From assembly GCA_029851415.1 (NCBI GenBank), contig CM056742.1:156927121-156991120 (forward strand): DNA of 64,000 bases, in the 5' to 3' direction. Below are positions 48,130 through 60,560 of the stretch, piece after piece; position 1 is the first letter of the stretch, and the number at the start of each line of letters is the position of its first letter. Position numbers and translations under genes: made by a program. This DNA comes from Eretmocerus hayati. Its lineage: Eukaryota; Arthropoda; Insecta; Hymenoptera; Aphelinidae. The notes below the pieces were generated by a model. The model had not been told where the DNA came from. It saw only the letters and a list, made by a program, of their open reading frames with translations, and did not search any database.

Positions 48130-51120
48130 ATTACATAATATTTCACCAAATATAACTCTTCTGGGCAATCACTTTTACAAAAAGCCTCCTCAATGATCCT
48201 CATCATTCTCTCAGATGATAATGCTGCAATATTTCCGAGGGTGCATTTTAATCATTGAACCACATAGTTTCGTATCATTTTCTTTCTCCGATTTCGTGAA
48301 AATTGAAAATTTTATCCTCAAAACAGTGATTTTGCAATATCAGCAATTCGCAAACTGTTTCGAAAATCCATTCCGAAGTTTGTTCAAAAGATGAGGCAAA
48401 ACAATCATCGCGCATCCTACGTTAAATCTTATGACAATAAATTGAGCCTTACATTATTCGCACGAAAATACGTAAGCTTTGACACACTATAAATATCAAA
48501 TTGCTTATTGAAACTGGTAGAAATAAAGGCTTGCGTGGGAGTTAATTACACATCATAGACCGGAAGAGGAATTCGAATCGTCAAGGTTCTACACACCACT
48601 TCACTCTTACAATCAAGAACTAATCCGAGCAAACCGGTTGGTAATCGGTATTCAACAATATTCTCGCATTTGAAAATTCACACAAATTCAACAGAGTTGG
48701 GTGTCGGAAATCAAAAATAGTCAAAATATAACCAGATAGTGATGCAAAACTTACTATCAGGCGGAAGAGTTGCACATGCAAGGTGAAAGATCGACGAGAG
48801 TTTTCGTTTATTTTGTATCTCGTTGCCAACAAAATCGGCCTGCGGCCAAAATTACCCCGCCGGGCGCAGGGCCGTTATTTCCTGTAACTAACACACATAT
48901 ACAGCATAACCAACACGATTTCATTTCACACCCTCAAAATACACAGATATACGTGCACATATACAGGGTAGAAACAGACATACAAATACAAACTCGTAGT
49001 AGAGCGTCCCGATAGCTTTATGCAGATTGCCAAAGCGATCTCGATCGCCAAACCGTATCATGGTAGTAGTAGTTGTAGTAGTAATCGTAGCCGCAGACCC
49101 GCATCAGAAATTCAAGGTATTCTCTTGTATTTGCACTAATGACCGCGTGCACAAATATCCAGAGATATATACTTCTCAGTGAGGGTATAGTTACAGTGTA
49201 TGGGAAAACGAATTGCTCTAAATTATAAATTGTGTGATGCAATGAATGAGACACACATCTGTGATGTAGGGTTGAAGTCATTCTTCTCACGTGTTGGGTA
49301 TGAAAATGAAGTACTAAAATTGGGAAAAAGAAAGAAAAACTAATTTTTAACCCAGTGTATGTATGCATTTTAAGTCGATTGAAAACGTGATCTGTTTTTT
49401 CATTTTATTCGTTTTGTTTTTTGGTCCATTGTTCATTCTTGATTGACAAACTCAATGCACAGATGCATCCATTTACATTTATATAAATTGCAAAATAGCA
49501 TGACTGGATTCATGGGGATGATGGAGTGGTGTAATGTAGTTACCACGCACATTCCTTCGTGATCTGAATTGATCATTGGCGGCTCATCAACCTCGTATCT
49601 ATAAACCAGCTCGACATTTTATACACGCACAATAGCCGTGCCGACGATTATTTATTCGTTCCAGAAGCTTCTATCAGTTTGCACAGCTAATTCAAGAGTC
49701 TATGTACGTATGTACATATAATGCTCGATACGAACCGAGTATTTTTATGAAAAAATTTTCCATAGACTTTCAGAGTAAACACAGTAACTACAATTGAAAA
49801 TTTACAAATTAAAACGAGTCCGGTCCTCCCCTCGAACTCACTCATTCATTCTTCCTATTCCATTCTTTTACATCAGCTGATCACGCGTACATTTACGTAT
49901 AAAAGTAGAAAAATTACCAAATTAATCGACTGTCAAATGGAACGCTAATCAAGCCTATCGTATTGGACCACCCAATTTTTTCGTGTTTTTTTTTTACGAA
50001 GAACACCTGCCTCATTTCTCACGGTCAGCGTAAACAATGTTGATGAAAAATCTTGCAACATCTGCACTTTTACACTTCATAATTGTGTACTTTAGCTTGC
50101 AAGCTTATACTTATTTATCGTCACGTTGCTTATTGCTCGGTGTGACATCGAATGCCGTACGGAAGTTGACCGTCAGCACATTCGATATTACGAACGTGTA
50201 TTACGTTTCAGTTGTAATGTATATATACGCGAACTTTGCTGAATGCGCTTTGAGATATACGATGCGGTATTGAATGGCCGTACGGACTTCTGTGTTCATC
50301 GATGGCTCGTTGATTAATGAACGCAATATACTTGCACTTGGAATATTCGAGGAATGCGTCAAGGCTGCGCTTAGATGAATGGTAACAATTTTTAGTCGAT
50401 TCTGTCGTATTGAACTTGAAAATGAAACGACAGTTTGATTAAGTATTTCTTGAGTCTTCTTTTTTCTTTTTGAAAGATTATGTGGAATGGTATATTTCCG
50501 TTGAGGTAGTGAGCGTTCGATGATGGGCGTAAGTGTGTGTTTCAAAATGCTGTGCTATAAAACATTTTGTATTACTGCCAACGATTGCACAATGGATACC
50601 GGAGGCACACAGCGCACTGCATACAAATGAGCTATAGTGGCCAACAAAAAAAATGTCTGCACTCAATCTCAGTTTACTCATTTTCGGCTCGTATTTTCTA
50701 ATGTTCCATTGCCATGTTTCTGATTTCGTTTTCCATCATAGGGACTGGAATAGTTTTCAGATGTTAATTGTTATTCATCGGCTATCACAGTTTAATGGTC
50801 CATCCCTGGCATGAAAACACACTAGCAACATTCATTCGAAGTCACATGAAATTCATCGGACCCGCCTCACTCACGAGCTCTCGTCACTCCTGTTCACCTC
50901 CTGTTTCGTTAAAAACATGCGATCAAAAGTATGATTCCAACGAGAATGCAATGGACCATATCAACTTATGAAAACGTATGGAAAAGTCGCCATCAAATTC
51001 GGTTTGCCAACATTTGAGATCCCAAAACCCAGAAGTTGAACATCATGAAACGTATGGAGGAACTTTTTTCGAACAAGTTAGCATTTGTTATGTGATTTAT
51101 GCAATACATGCGCCCGATAC
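48130..51120. other. No gene recognised
   Basis: AT-rich; a GTA/TAG-rich patch is at 49063-49089 and a small GC-rich patch at 48835-48885. No mobile element or protein recognised. Confidence 0.5.
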
Positions 51121-52562
51121 CATATGAGTAGTTCCACGCGAAAGCGACCCACGAAAAAGGGTCATGTCTCAGATCCTTTTGTAAACATTCTTATTCGATT
51201 CTATGGTACAAAATATGAACTTTTCACTACCTATGGGGTCCCAAAAAAATTTTTTGGTTCCATGGCGAGAATTTTCGAAAATGAAGTAAAATACATTTTC
51301 TTGAAATTCTGGCAGCTTTTTTGCACTAAAATGCGAATAAGTCGAGTTTGCTCCCAGATAAAGATATGCGGCTTGCGGCATTCAAAAGGTCTTTCAAAAA
51401 CCTATCAAAATCGTTATTAAAAAGTTGTTTTTGAGGTTATGGGCAGCCTGTACGAGCAAAAGTGTAAAAATCACTAAACAGTGAGTTTCTCAGTTGCCTA
51501 TTTTTTTCAATTTTTGAAAATCACATATTTGATGTAAAATTTTGTGTTCTTCCAGAAAAAAGTGGTCCCGATTTCCTTTCCCGACGTCTAAGGCCTGTTT
51601 CTTCAAATTTTCGCAAACCTATTTCTTAGGCAGTTTGGAATCGTCTGTTTACTGCGCATGCGCAGGAATTTGGACTGTTAGAACCAATTCCATTGGGAAG
51701 CCAAGAAAATTTCCTTCAAAATGACTACTTGGCAAAGTCAATTTCATCAATTTTGCTCGGAGTTACAGCCTACAAAAGATGAAGCTTCAGCTCGAGTGCG
51801 TCAATAGGCAAACGATACATCGGGCCAGAGATCGTGCCCGGATTTTCCTACTATTGTCGCGGTGTCTCCGATCCACCTCTTGTTGGATATCGAGATTCGG
51901 TGGTCTTTCAAACGTTGTAGCTCCGAGCCAAATTGATGAAATTGACTTTGCCAAGTGGTCATTTTGAAGGAAATTTTCTTGGCTTCCCAATGGGATTGGT
52001 TCTAACAGTCCAAATTCCTGCGCATGCGCAGTAAACAGACGATTCCAAACTGCCTAAAAAATAGGTTTGCGAAAATTTGAAGAAACAGGCCTTAGACGTC
52101 GGAAAAGGAAATTGGGACCACTTTTTTCTGGAAAAACACAAAATTTTACATCAAATATGTGATTTTCGAAAATTGAAAAAAATAGGCAACTGAGAAACTC
52201 ACTGTTTAGTGATTTTGACACTTTTGCTCGTACAGGCTGCCCATAACCCCAAAAACAACTTTTCAATAGCGATTTTGATAGGTCCTTGAAAGACCTTTCG
52301 AATGCCGCAAACCGCATATCTTTATCTGGGAGCAAACTCGACTTATTTGCATCTTAGTGCAAAAAAGCTGCTAGAATTTTAAGAAAATGTATTTTACTTC
52401 ATTTTCGAAAATTCTCGCCATGGGACCAAAAAATTTTTTTGGGACCCCATAGGTAGTGAAAAGTTCATATTTTGTACCATAGAATCGAATAAGAATGTTA
52501 ATAAAAGGATCTGAGACATGACCCTTTTTCGTGGGTCGCTTTCGCGTGGAACTACTCATATG
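51121..52562. mobile_element. 1.44-kb palindrome
   Basis: Arms 51121-51770 and 51910-52562 are reverse complements, slightly more diverged than the 2.1-kb palindrome. Ends are CATATGAGTAGTTCCACGCG and its mirror. The loop is about 140 bases. Near the loop each arm carries GGTCATTTTGAAGG or its complement beside GACTTTGCCAAG, related to the hairpin in the 43.5-45.6 kb palindrome. No coding capacity recognised and no clear target duplication. Confidence 0.88.
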
Positions 52563-53902
52563 AATCAAATGATAAATTTGATTACATGAGAATACAAAAG
52601 GGTAACCTGTCTGCGTTTACGTGGTGGACCCGAATTTGGGAATTTGAGTCAAAATATACCGTCTAAACTTGATCCCGCAGTGATATTTTGAGCTCACACG
52701 TCCGTATATTTGTCCCGAACAAGAAAATCATCAACAAATACTGTTTTTGGACGTATTTTGCATATAGCGGAAAATTCTGAACCGGAGAGGCCACAAACGG
52801 GTGTGAAATCCCTGTTTGGGTGGGTATTTTGAGTCAAAAATATATGCTACGTACTACCGCGCAGATTATTTCATTTTTGTATCCCTTGTTCTGTTGAATA
52901 TTCCAGGAAACGACTTTTGAGTCTCCGTGGAAACTAACATACATGGAACCTACATTTTGTCCTAAAACCGATCGCAAGAATGAGGGAGTTGACGTTTAAA
53001 TTTTTCCGCGCGGATTTCGTCTATTCCGATCATATACTGATAGAAAAAACCGTTTGCGCAATGAAAAATAGATTTTTATTGAAGTAACATGGTATACGTA
53101 CAAATGTACATATGGCACTGGGAAATTCGATTCTGGACCTTTTCTCGGAATGTGATTCGGTTGTTTGACATCTTTTCTTGAAATTTTGGCTGTGCCAAAG
53201 GCGTTCAGAGTATATTTGGGATGGGCTGTTGTTACTCTAAGAAAATGTCTCATTCTTAGTGAAAATCCCATAACAAGAAAGAGATGCATGGCTGGGGGTC
53301 CAATCTACTGAGCACTGTGGTCCTAAACCCTATGAAAAATGATTGGTTCCATGTTGTATTGTGGGAGAAAAATTTGGGCAAACTCACTTTATTTATTACC
53401 TCGACGCTAGCACTAAGAGTAATGAACTCCAATTATTACATGATATCGAACTGACATTTTGACCCCCAATCCTTAAAAATAGAAAAGACGTGAGGACGGA
53501 TCGATTTGGAAATTTATTCCCAAGATTATTTCAATAGAATACGTGTGACAAAATTCGGATGAAATCTCTCGTAAAGTCCCTGATTCTTCATCAATTACGT
53601 GAAAAACGTTGAATTTACATAGTTCGCCAAACACTTATTCACTTGGTTTGGGTCAAATTTCACCAGCATCAGTGAAAATTGCATCTTTGGCAATACAATA
53701 TACATCGACCATCTGCCAAAGCTGATTTATACAAGTGAGAAATGGACTCCAGCTGACTTGCCCTATAAATACAAGTCAGACAGCATCTTCGACTCGATCC
53801 TCGGCGAGCCAATCGAATATTGACGAGTGTATAGCGCGTGTCTAAACGGATTTGTGGCGCGTCTTCGCGGGTGGATGCACCTTCACCACCGTCTTTGCCT
53901 TC

Positions 53903-53933
<31 letters not shown>

Positions 53934-56088
53934 GATCGCAAATTTGATTTTGACGCTTGGTGGGAGGAAATGGCTCGTTTCCATCTAGCCTAAATACCAC
54001 CATCTCAATGTATCTGATTTCTTCATCGACCAATACTCAAAGGATCTTAGATTCCACCCCTACCGACAAAATATTTTGAAATATACCTAGATTTCAAGTT
54101 CCAATGAAAAACGCAGAAAGTATCAGTTGATTATTATATAGCTAACACATTCTCACAAAACGAATAGATTGAAAAATGGGTTTAAACTTAGCCAGATGCT
54201 CCATTTGCACCATCCACCAATGTATTGGATTTATGCACTTGAACGAGCTATATACCTACATTCTGAATATACCTTTAGAGGAACGTGCCGGTCGACTCTG
54301 GGCACTCGATATACAATACATAGTCTATACGTGAAGCAATTGATTTCCAAAGCGGCTATATGAGCTTTCGAGTTTTTGCATTCTGCGAATATATATGCGA
54401 ATATCGATGAAGCTCTTGGATAGGGATTATACTCCATAAGGCCGCTTATGGTTTATCAAAATACACGAAAGTGAAAGGGAGAGCAAAGCCCTTTTATTGA
54501 ATCCGTTCACGTGCCACAATAAAAAATCGAATCTCTTTTAGCTTTTCAATTGTCCCACATCTCCAAATTTTATACACAGTCATCGAATTTATTAACAACG
54601 AACGAATGCTTCGACGGCTTATATCAATCTGGGACAATACATCGCATATTTTCATTCTCGCAAAGCGGATTTACCCGTATGATCGTTATCTGGCTATATA
54701 TACTCTGTGGTGGATGAAAAAAAAAAAAAAAAAAAATTGGTAGAATTTTGTTCGTGCTTTCGATGCTTTTTTTTTCTTTTGAGGTTCGCGTGAAGAAGAC
54801 GGTGTAATATTGGTAAAGCGAGGTTAAAAAAAGTCACGATCGGGTGGTAGAGTATAACAACCCCTGAATCAGCTGATTGACCTCTTAATCGTGGTAACAA
54901 TCAAGTTCGTCGACTTTCTTTGCCTTCTTTATACCCTATATACTTTGTGGTGGCGATCGGGAAAGAGCACTTGAGCGCAAAAAGCCGATAGATTGCAAGA
55001 ATAAGCAAAAAAAAATTACAAGAGAGGTTGGTTGGTGTCTGAGACGACGAAGAAAAAGAGGGAAGATGAGGACTATTCTGGTATCTTGGTGGATGGAAAA
55101 AAAGAAAAAAAAAACTGCTGAAGGAGCTGATCGAATTACAATTGTGTATAACGCTTTCAGATGCGATGACGACGGCTCGTTCAGGCTCGAATAATGGAAC
55201 GTTTATCGCGCGATCAATGGTCATCATACTTAGTAAGACCTCTTTTTCAAGTAGTTACTCTTAGAAAATTAGACGGAACATACTTGAATTCTAGAGATTC
55301 AAGGAATTTTATTATCCCTTTTATCAATTGTGTTTCACGATGGAGACGCGATTTCTTTTCATTCATAATATTTCATGTAATTTTAGCATAATTTTTATGC
55401 ATGTACGATTCTATAATTAACGCGAATGGATAACGAGTTGATTCATACATTTGCAATGAATAAAGTTGCACTCGACCGGTCTCGTATATATCCGGGTAAA
55501 CGAGAGATAGCAAAATGACGCAAAATGTATGAAATATCGAATCTCCAAATGTGCACTTTCTGCCCGATACATTGATTAATAAGTATTGTACGCCGTGGGA
55601 CCACAATTTTATCCCGTTCACTTCTCTGTACCTTGACACATATATACGTTTATATAGATGCATCGTGGGATCTCGTTGTGGATAACAATGACAGGATGTG
55701 TGAGCAAAGTATGCGTACACGTCTGATGGTCAGTTTGCAATAATAAACAGCCATTTGCAAATGTAGAAAGGTGCCGGAGGTGGTTGAATGTAAAATCATG
55801 AATGATGTGCCGATTGGGACAATATGGCAGAGTGTGCGAGGTCGTTTATGAGGCATTTGTTTGTGTTCCAAAACAGTGAAATGACATTTTTTTTCTGATT
55901 CGCTCCCGAAGAAAAGGAAGATAAAATTCGTAATTGTGATGATAGTGTGCAAATTTTCAATACGAGCAGGAAAATTTGAACCCGATAAATGCAGGCGTGG
56001 AGTGAACATTTTAAGGATTTGTATCCATCATCTTATCATCCCAATCGAGATGATAAGATGAAAATTCCAACCTTAATTGCATTAAGTA
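52563..56088. other. No gene recognised; TCG and poly-A runs
   Basis: AT-rich with a (TCG)n run at 53903-53936 and an A run at 54717-54737. Several frames of 90-119 codons exist but none is recognisable. Confidence 0.5.
53903..53936. repeat. (TCG)n microsatellite
   Basis: About ten TCG units. Confidence 0.93.
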
Positions 56089-56144
56089 TATGAGGGTTTC
56101 CATGGAACTTTTAACTATTGACCCTCTGGAATGAAATAGTATAT

Positions 56145-56258
56145 TATGCGTCGAGTGCCAAAAAACTTTGTTCTTTGCGATAACTTTGTTGGACGTCGGC
56201 GAAGCCGACGTCCAACAAGGTTATCGTGAAGAACAAAGTTTTTGGCACGAGACGCATA
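56145..56258. repeat. Hairpin A of the twin-hairpin insertion
   Basis: TATGCGTCGAGTGCCAAAAA...GATAACTTTGTTGGACGTCG pairs over about 54 bases with its mirror, with a tiny loop at GGCGAAGCC (about 56202). Only a few mismatches. Confidence 0.9.
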
Positions 56259-56264
56259 TGCCGC

Positions 56265-56358
56265 TTTACACGGCGAGACGCGCAAACTGTGTGTTTCCAT
56301 GCTTCCTCGCGCAGCGAGGAAGCATGGAAACACGCAGTTTGCGCGTCGAGCCGTGTAA
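56265..56358. repeat. Hairpin B of the twin-hairpin insertion
   Basis: TTTACACGGCGAGACGCGCA...CCATGCTTCCTCGC pairs with GCGAGGAAGCATGG...TGCGCGTCGAGCCGTGTAAA. The loop is a couple of bases (about 56311). The two hairpins are separated by only six bases. Confidence 0.9.
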
Positions 56359-57737
56359 AAAAAATTTCTCATCGCACACGTTTGAAATGGGTTTCATGTG
56401 ATTCTTAGACCTTGAAAACATGTGAAAAAGGTGGTGCCACTCTCTTCCAAGCTGAGGTATCTGGTTCAGAACGACATGTACAGAATTTCACACTTGAAAC
56501 ATTCGTGAATCAACTTCAATCGAATAGATTCGATTTAAAACATTGTGTAGACGATCGATACGGATTATATTTTGCCTGACTTGACTTCAAGATGAATTTC
56601 ATCATCGATTTCTCCGGAATTCGATGTGAATTTCTAAAATCGAGTCAAGAGCTATGAGTCTCATTTCAATTTCTAGAATAGACGTGGTGTTATTTTGTTC
56701 ATATTTCAGCTGTATACTATGTAGAAGTCAAGAAATTCGCGATACCATCACAGTTAGAGGCTTATTTAGCTTACCATCGAGATTTAAATATTTCTCCTTA
56801 GCTTCTCACAGAAATACCGATCGACAATTGCAACTCGAAACAGTGTGGTGATATCCTTTATGTGATGAAGAAAAAAGAGCATAACATTCCGATCTTGTGC
56901 TTCACGTTTCCTGAGTATGCCATCAAAAAATGACCGTTTTCAAAGCCAGTGGCGCGATAACTTTATGAGCTTTGAAGCTTCATAAAATTTGTCCGGATCA
57001 ACGCACACTCACAAACCAAACGGGATTCGATTCGTCTTCTTTTTTTAACTTCGAAAACTCATTGCTAAATTCTCCGTTTCGCACAAGGTATTTCATCATT
57101 TTTGTAAACAATAGCCAAAGAAAGTTTTCCCACAAAACTCGGTTACATCGATGAATGAGAGCTAATATCATGGCCAAATCAGCGCACACCTCTGAATCAA
57201 AGATTTTCTCAAAATATGAGATTAGTATCATTCCACCGAAGTAGTTGAGGCATAGGTATTTTAGTTACAGACTTATCAATTCAAAAAATCGCGTTGGTAC
57301 GTTCGTAAACTACCCAAGAATCGTTTTTTGCGGTCTTCTGTTGACAAATCGGGATGCGTTTCAACAAAATAGAATGTAGTCTATATTGAATGATGCCAAA
57401 TACTATAAAATGCCACCCCTGCGCACTCCGAATAGTTCAAAATACTCCTGGAACACTGCAGTAACACAAAAGTTAAAAGTTCCGTGGAAACCCTCATATG
57501 AGAAATATCGAGGGAGCGCGCATATTTTCATACAAGATCCAGAATCGGCAGAAATTTATTCACTGCCAAGCCAGTCGAGCAATTGAGCAATCGGGAATCA
57601 TTCAGACATGACAAAATTGAGTAAAAAAGGCTAAGAGATTTCAAAAATAAAAAAGTATAGAGGAATGGAATCCTTAATTGATGATATTGCGAGGGGTATG
57701 CCACTGTGTCGCTCGGTGTCGCTCGGTTGCCAGTCGT

Positions 57738-57890
57738 CGCTGTTCGTTGCTGTTCACTGCTGTTTACGGCTGTACGGCCTATCCTCCAAAAGGAGGCGAA
57801 CGACGGCCCGCAGGGTGAACTGGCGGCGAGTGACGAGCGAACAGCAGCGAACAGCAGTGTACAGCAGTGCACAGCAGTGCACAGCGCTGT
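57738..57890. repeat. 10-bp-phased TGTTC..TGC / ACAGCAGYGN boxes in the left arm
   Basis: TGTTCGTTGC TGTTCACTGC TGTTTACGGC runs in exact 10-base steps from 57741. About 60 bases on, ACAGCAGCGA ACAGCAGTGT ACAGCAGTGC ACAGCAGTGC runs in the opposite sense. The same array is mirrored in the right arm at about 60800-60950. Such helix-phased boxes could be transposase binding sites. Confidence 0.7.
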
Positions 57891-58130
57891 TCGCCGAGTC
57901 GGCTCGCCGCGCCCGCACTCTACAGTTTGTGCTGTTTTCGTTCACTCGATGGAATGATTATTTAATAATTATTGCAGATGGATATTTTCATCCACGGATC
58001 AATGAGAGGCTGTAGATAACACAGTCGATTGGTCCTTTAACTTACCCATAAACTACAGACGGATGATTCCCAAATCCCAAGCCCCTCACGAGGGGCCGAC
58101 GATCATGAGAAACATTTGAACACATAATTG

Positions 58131-58224
58131 AGATAGTGTGGATTAGCACAGGGGCAGCGTGTCCGCCTCTGACGCGCAAGGTCAGCGTTCAAATCCCGAT
58201 GAGGGTCGTTTTTTTTTTTTTTTT
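58131..58224 (+). repeat. tRNA-like sequence in the left arm, with T-run terminator
   Basis: TAGCACAGGGGCA (58144) fits an A box and GTTCAAATCCC (58187) a B box. The anticodon loop CTCTGAC gives anticodon CTG (Gln-like), with four of five anticodon stem pairs. The acceptor ends do not pair and the T stem is poor. T16 follows at 58209-58224, a strong Pol III stop. It is therefore a tRNA-derived, possibly transcribed sequence rather than a functional tRNA gene. Confidence 0.65.
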
Positions 58225-58634
58225 CGTATCTGCACCAGCTCGCGAATTTCTCTTTAAAACCATCACTCGTTAACGAAAGTTTGAATTTAAAAGTGCATGA
58301 GAGTCAAACAGCTATTTTTTTTTTTTTTTTTTTTCAAATATGGAAGCCGAAATCGAGCGCAATTTCGCGCCTACACGTAAGGATTTTTTTTAATCGCGGA
58401 AAACTAGATTCCCAAAATTCCGACCAGAGATGTCCAAATGGACTCATATAAACCCCGCAATCGAAAGCCGAAATTGGAAGCTTCCGATTGACGTACCACA
58501 CATACATTGCACTTTTGATCTATGGCGTAGAAGTTACAGAGAAATTTCAATCAAAAATGTTCGAAGATGTTCCAAAGTTACGCCGTTTGACGGTAAATCT
58601 TTCTGAAATCGGTGTTTCTAATGATATCGCTTTT

Positions 58635-59582
58635 CTGAACTTGCAGGTCCGAACTTGCGGGTCCTGGATTTTGCCGAAACTTTGGGAATGTTCTTGTTTT
58701 GGCAAGAAATGAAGGCACCCAATAAGGTTTCGTCCAATGGGTCTCCTATGCTGAGATACAGTCATGGAGGTTAGCATTGTCAGTATATCTATATATACGA
58801 CTTTTTAACATGGGCCTATATTGGCAATGCTAATCTCCATAGCTGTATCTGAGGATAGGAGGCCCATGGGATTAAACCCTTGGAGATACCCATGTAAAAA
58901 TGGGAACCCTATGATCATATATGAACAGGGGGTCCAAGGACCCTATGACCATATATGAACATCTATGAAATGGTTGCATTTTCAGGGAATATCACATCAA
59001 AAAGTCACGATGATGATCTTGCATAACCGAGAAAATCTCCAAGAGTTCATTAGGTCATTGAATTAAAACGATCTGTAAGGGATATCATTCTCCTACTAGA
59101 AAAAAAAATTTTAATTTCCAAGATCAAAAACGTTTGGCAGATTGGTGACGAACCTGCATGAATGTAATATTTCTCAAAATGGTGATCTCAAGATATAACA
59201 AATTGTGCAGATTGGTCATCAACCAAACGTTTTTAATCTTGGAAATTAAAATTTTTTTTTTTTTTGTAGTAGGAGAATGATATCACTTACAGATCGTTTT
59301 GATTCAATTACTTAATGAAATCTTGGAGATTTTCTCAGTTGTGCAAGATCAGCATCGTGACTTTTTGATGTAATATTCCCTGAAAATGCAACCATAACAA
59401 TTTTTCGGATTTTAAAAAATTTTGAAAATCGTTTCATAGATGTTCATATATGGTCATAGGGTCCTTGGACCCCATGTTCATATATGATCATAGGGTTCCC
59501 ATTTTTACATGGGTACCTTCATTTTTCACCAAAACAAGAAGACTCACAAAGTTTCGTCAAGATCCAGGACCTACAAGGTTGG
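58635..59582. mobile_element. Third member of the 329-bp palindrome family, interrupted
   Basis: The left arm (GGGTCCTGGATTTTGCCGAA...TTGTTTTGGCAAGAAATGAAGG) and centre (TTAGCATTGTCAGTATATCT...GGCAATGCTAATCTC, 58770-58835) match copies 1 and 2. The right arm begins normally (ATAGGAGGCCCAT) but is split after 58886 by a second palindrome. It resumes at 59516 with CCTTCATTTTTCACCAAAAC, the mirror of the left arm. Without the insertion it would be about 320 bases. Confidence 0.8.
58889..59513. mobile_element. 625-bp palindromic element inserted in the third family member
   Basis: CCCATGTAAAAATGGGAACC...CTATGATCATATATGAAC is mirrored at the right end, and arms of about 280 bases pair to the centre near 59190. 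TA flanks both ends (58887-58888 and 59514-59515). The right arm has an extra AT-rich patch at about 59397-59440. No coding capacity. Confidence 0.82.
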
Positions 59583-60464
59583 CGTTTCCCTTGTCAGTTG
59601 GCATGCATGATGATCAAGCATAAGGAGGTGGTTGTTCCAGATGAGGCTAAAAGTGTACACTTGGTGATAACGAATACTTCCCGAAAGTGATGTCGAATCC
59701 TACGCATCCCAACTAATGTTTTTCAGCAACACAGCTTCACACCTACGTGGATTCAGAAGCGTAAGATTCGATACCTTTGGAAAGTATTTGTTGTCAGCAT
59801 GTGTATGTACCGCTTGGCCGAAAAGGAAGTTCGACCATCGAAAGCCAGAAAAGCTCCAATGATACAGTGAATGTCTCGATTTGTTCGAATTTCTTGACGT
59901 TTAAACAATTATCATTCATTCTATCTTCCTGTAACTGATTCAATGTTTGCTCACATTAGTGAAAGATATGCGATTTTAATGAGTTTGAATGATCAATACT
60001 TCATCTAATAATTTTTTAACTAACTGAATGATTACTTACACACGAATTCGAGGGAAAATATGTCGTGCTGGTATACCATATATTTACCGGGGCAAGATAA
60101 GTTTATTTCCTGTTCGTTATATTATTTTTCTCGTTCATACATATACCTTCTAATCCCGTTAGCTATTGTTTCCTCTCGTGCACTACATTCTTATCGTGTG
60201 AATTATTCCTTTTCCTGTGCGAAGTACAAATATCCGGTCCGTTCGCGCCAAATATCCCGTGAAATTATTTTTTTTTTTGCGTGCCGAGAACCATACCCTC
60301 AAAAAATCCTTACGTGTAGGCGCAAAATTGCGCTCGATTTCGGCTTCCATATTTGAAAAAAAAAAAAAAAAAAAATAGCTGTTTGACTCTCATGCACTTT
60401 TAAATTCAAACTTTCGTTAACGAGTGATGGTTTTAAAGAGAAATTCGCGAGCTGGTGCAGATAC

Positions 60465-60560
60465 GAAAAAAAAAAAAAAACGACCCTCATCGGGATTTGA
60501 ACGCTGACCTTGCGCGTCAGAGGCGGACACGCTGCCCCTGTGCTAATCCACACTATCTCA
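60465..60560 (-). repeat. tRNA-like sequence in the right arm (mirror copy)
   Basis: The reverse complement of the left-arm copy, with the same A and B boxes and an A run (T run on the transcribed strand) at 60465-60480. Both copies point inward. Confidence 0.65.

Larger units (their letters stand above)
56091..57496. mobile_element. 1.4-kb element with TGAGGGTTTCC ends, copy B, carrying an inserted twin hairpin
   Basis: The ends TGAGGGTTTCCATGGAAC and GTTCCGTGGAAACCCTCA are flanked by TA. The body matches copy A (27553-28746) with scattered differences. Extra to copy A is about 215 bp at 56145-56360, near the left end: two adjacent long hairpins. Confidence 0.82.

Noticed and set aside
58131..58207. 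Functional tRNA-Gln (CTG)
   Set aside because: The anticodon loop is good, but the acceptor ends do not pair and the T stem is poor; treated as tRNA-derived.
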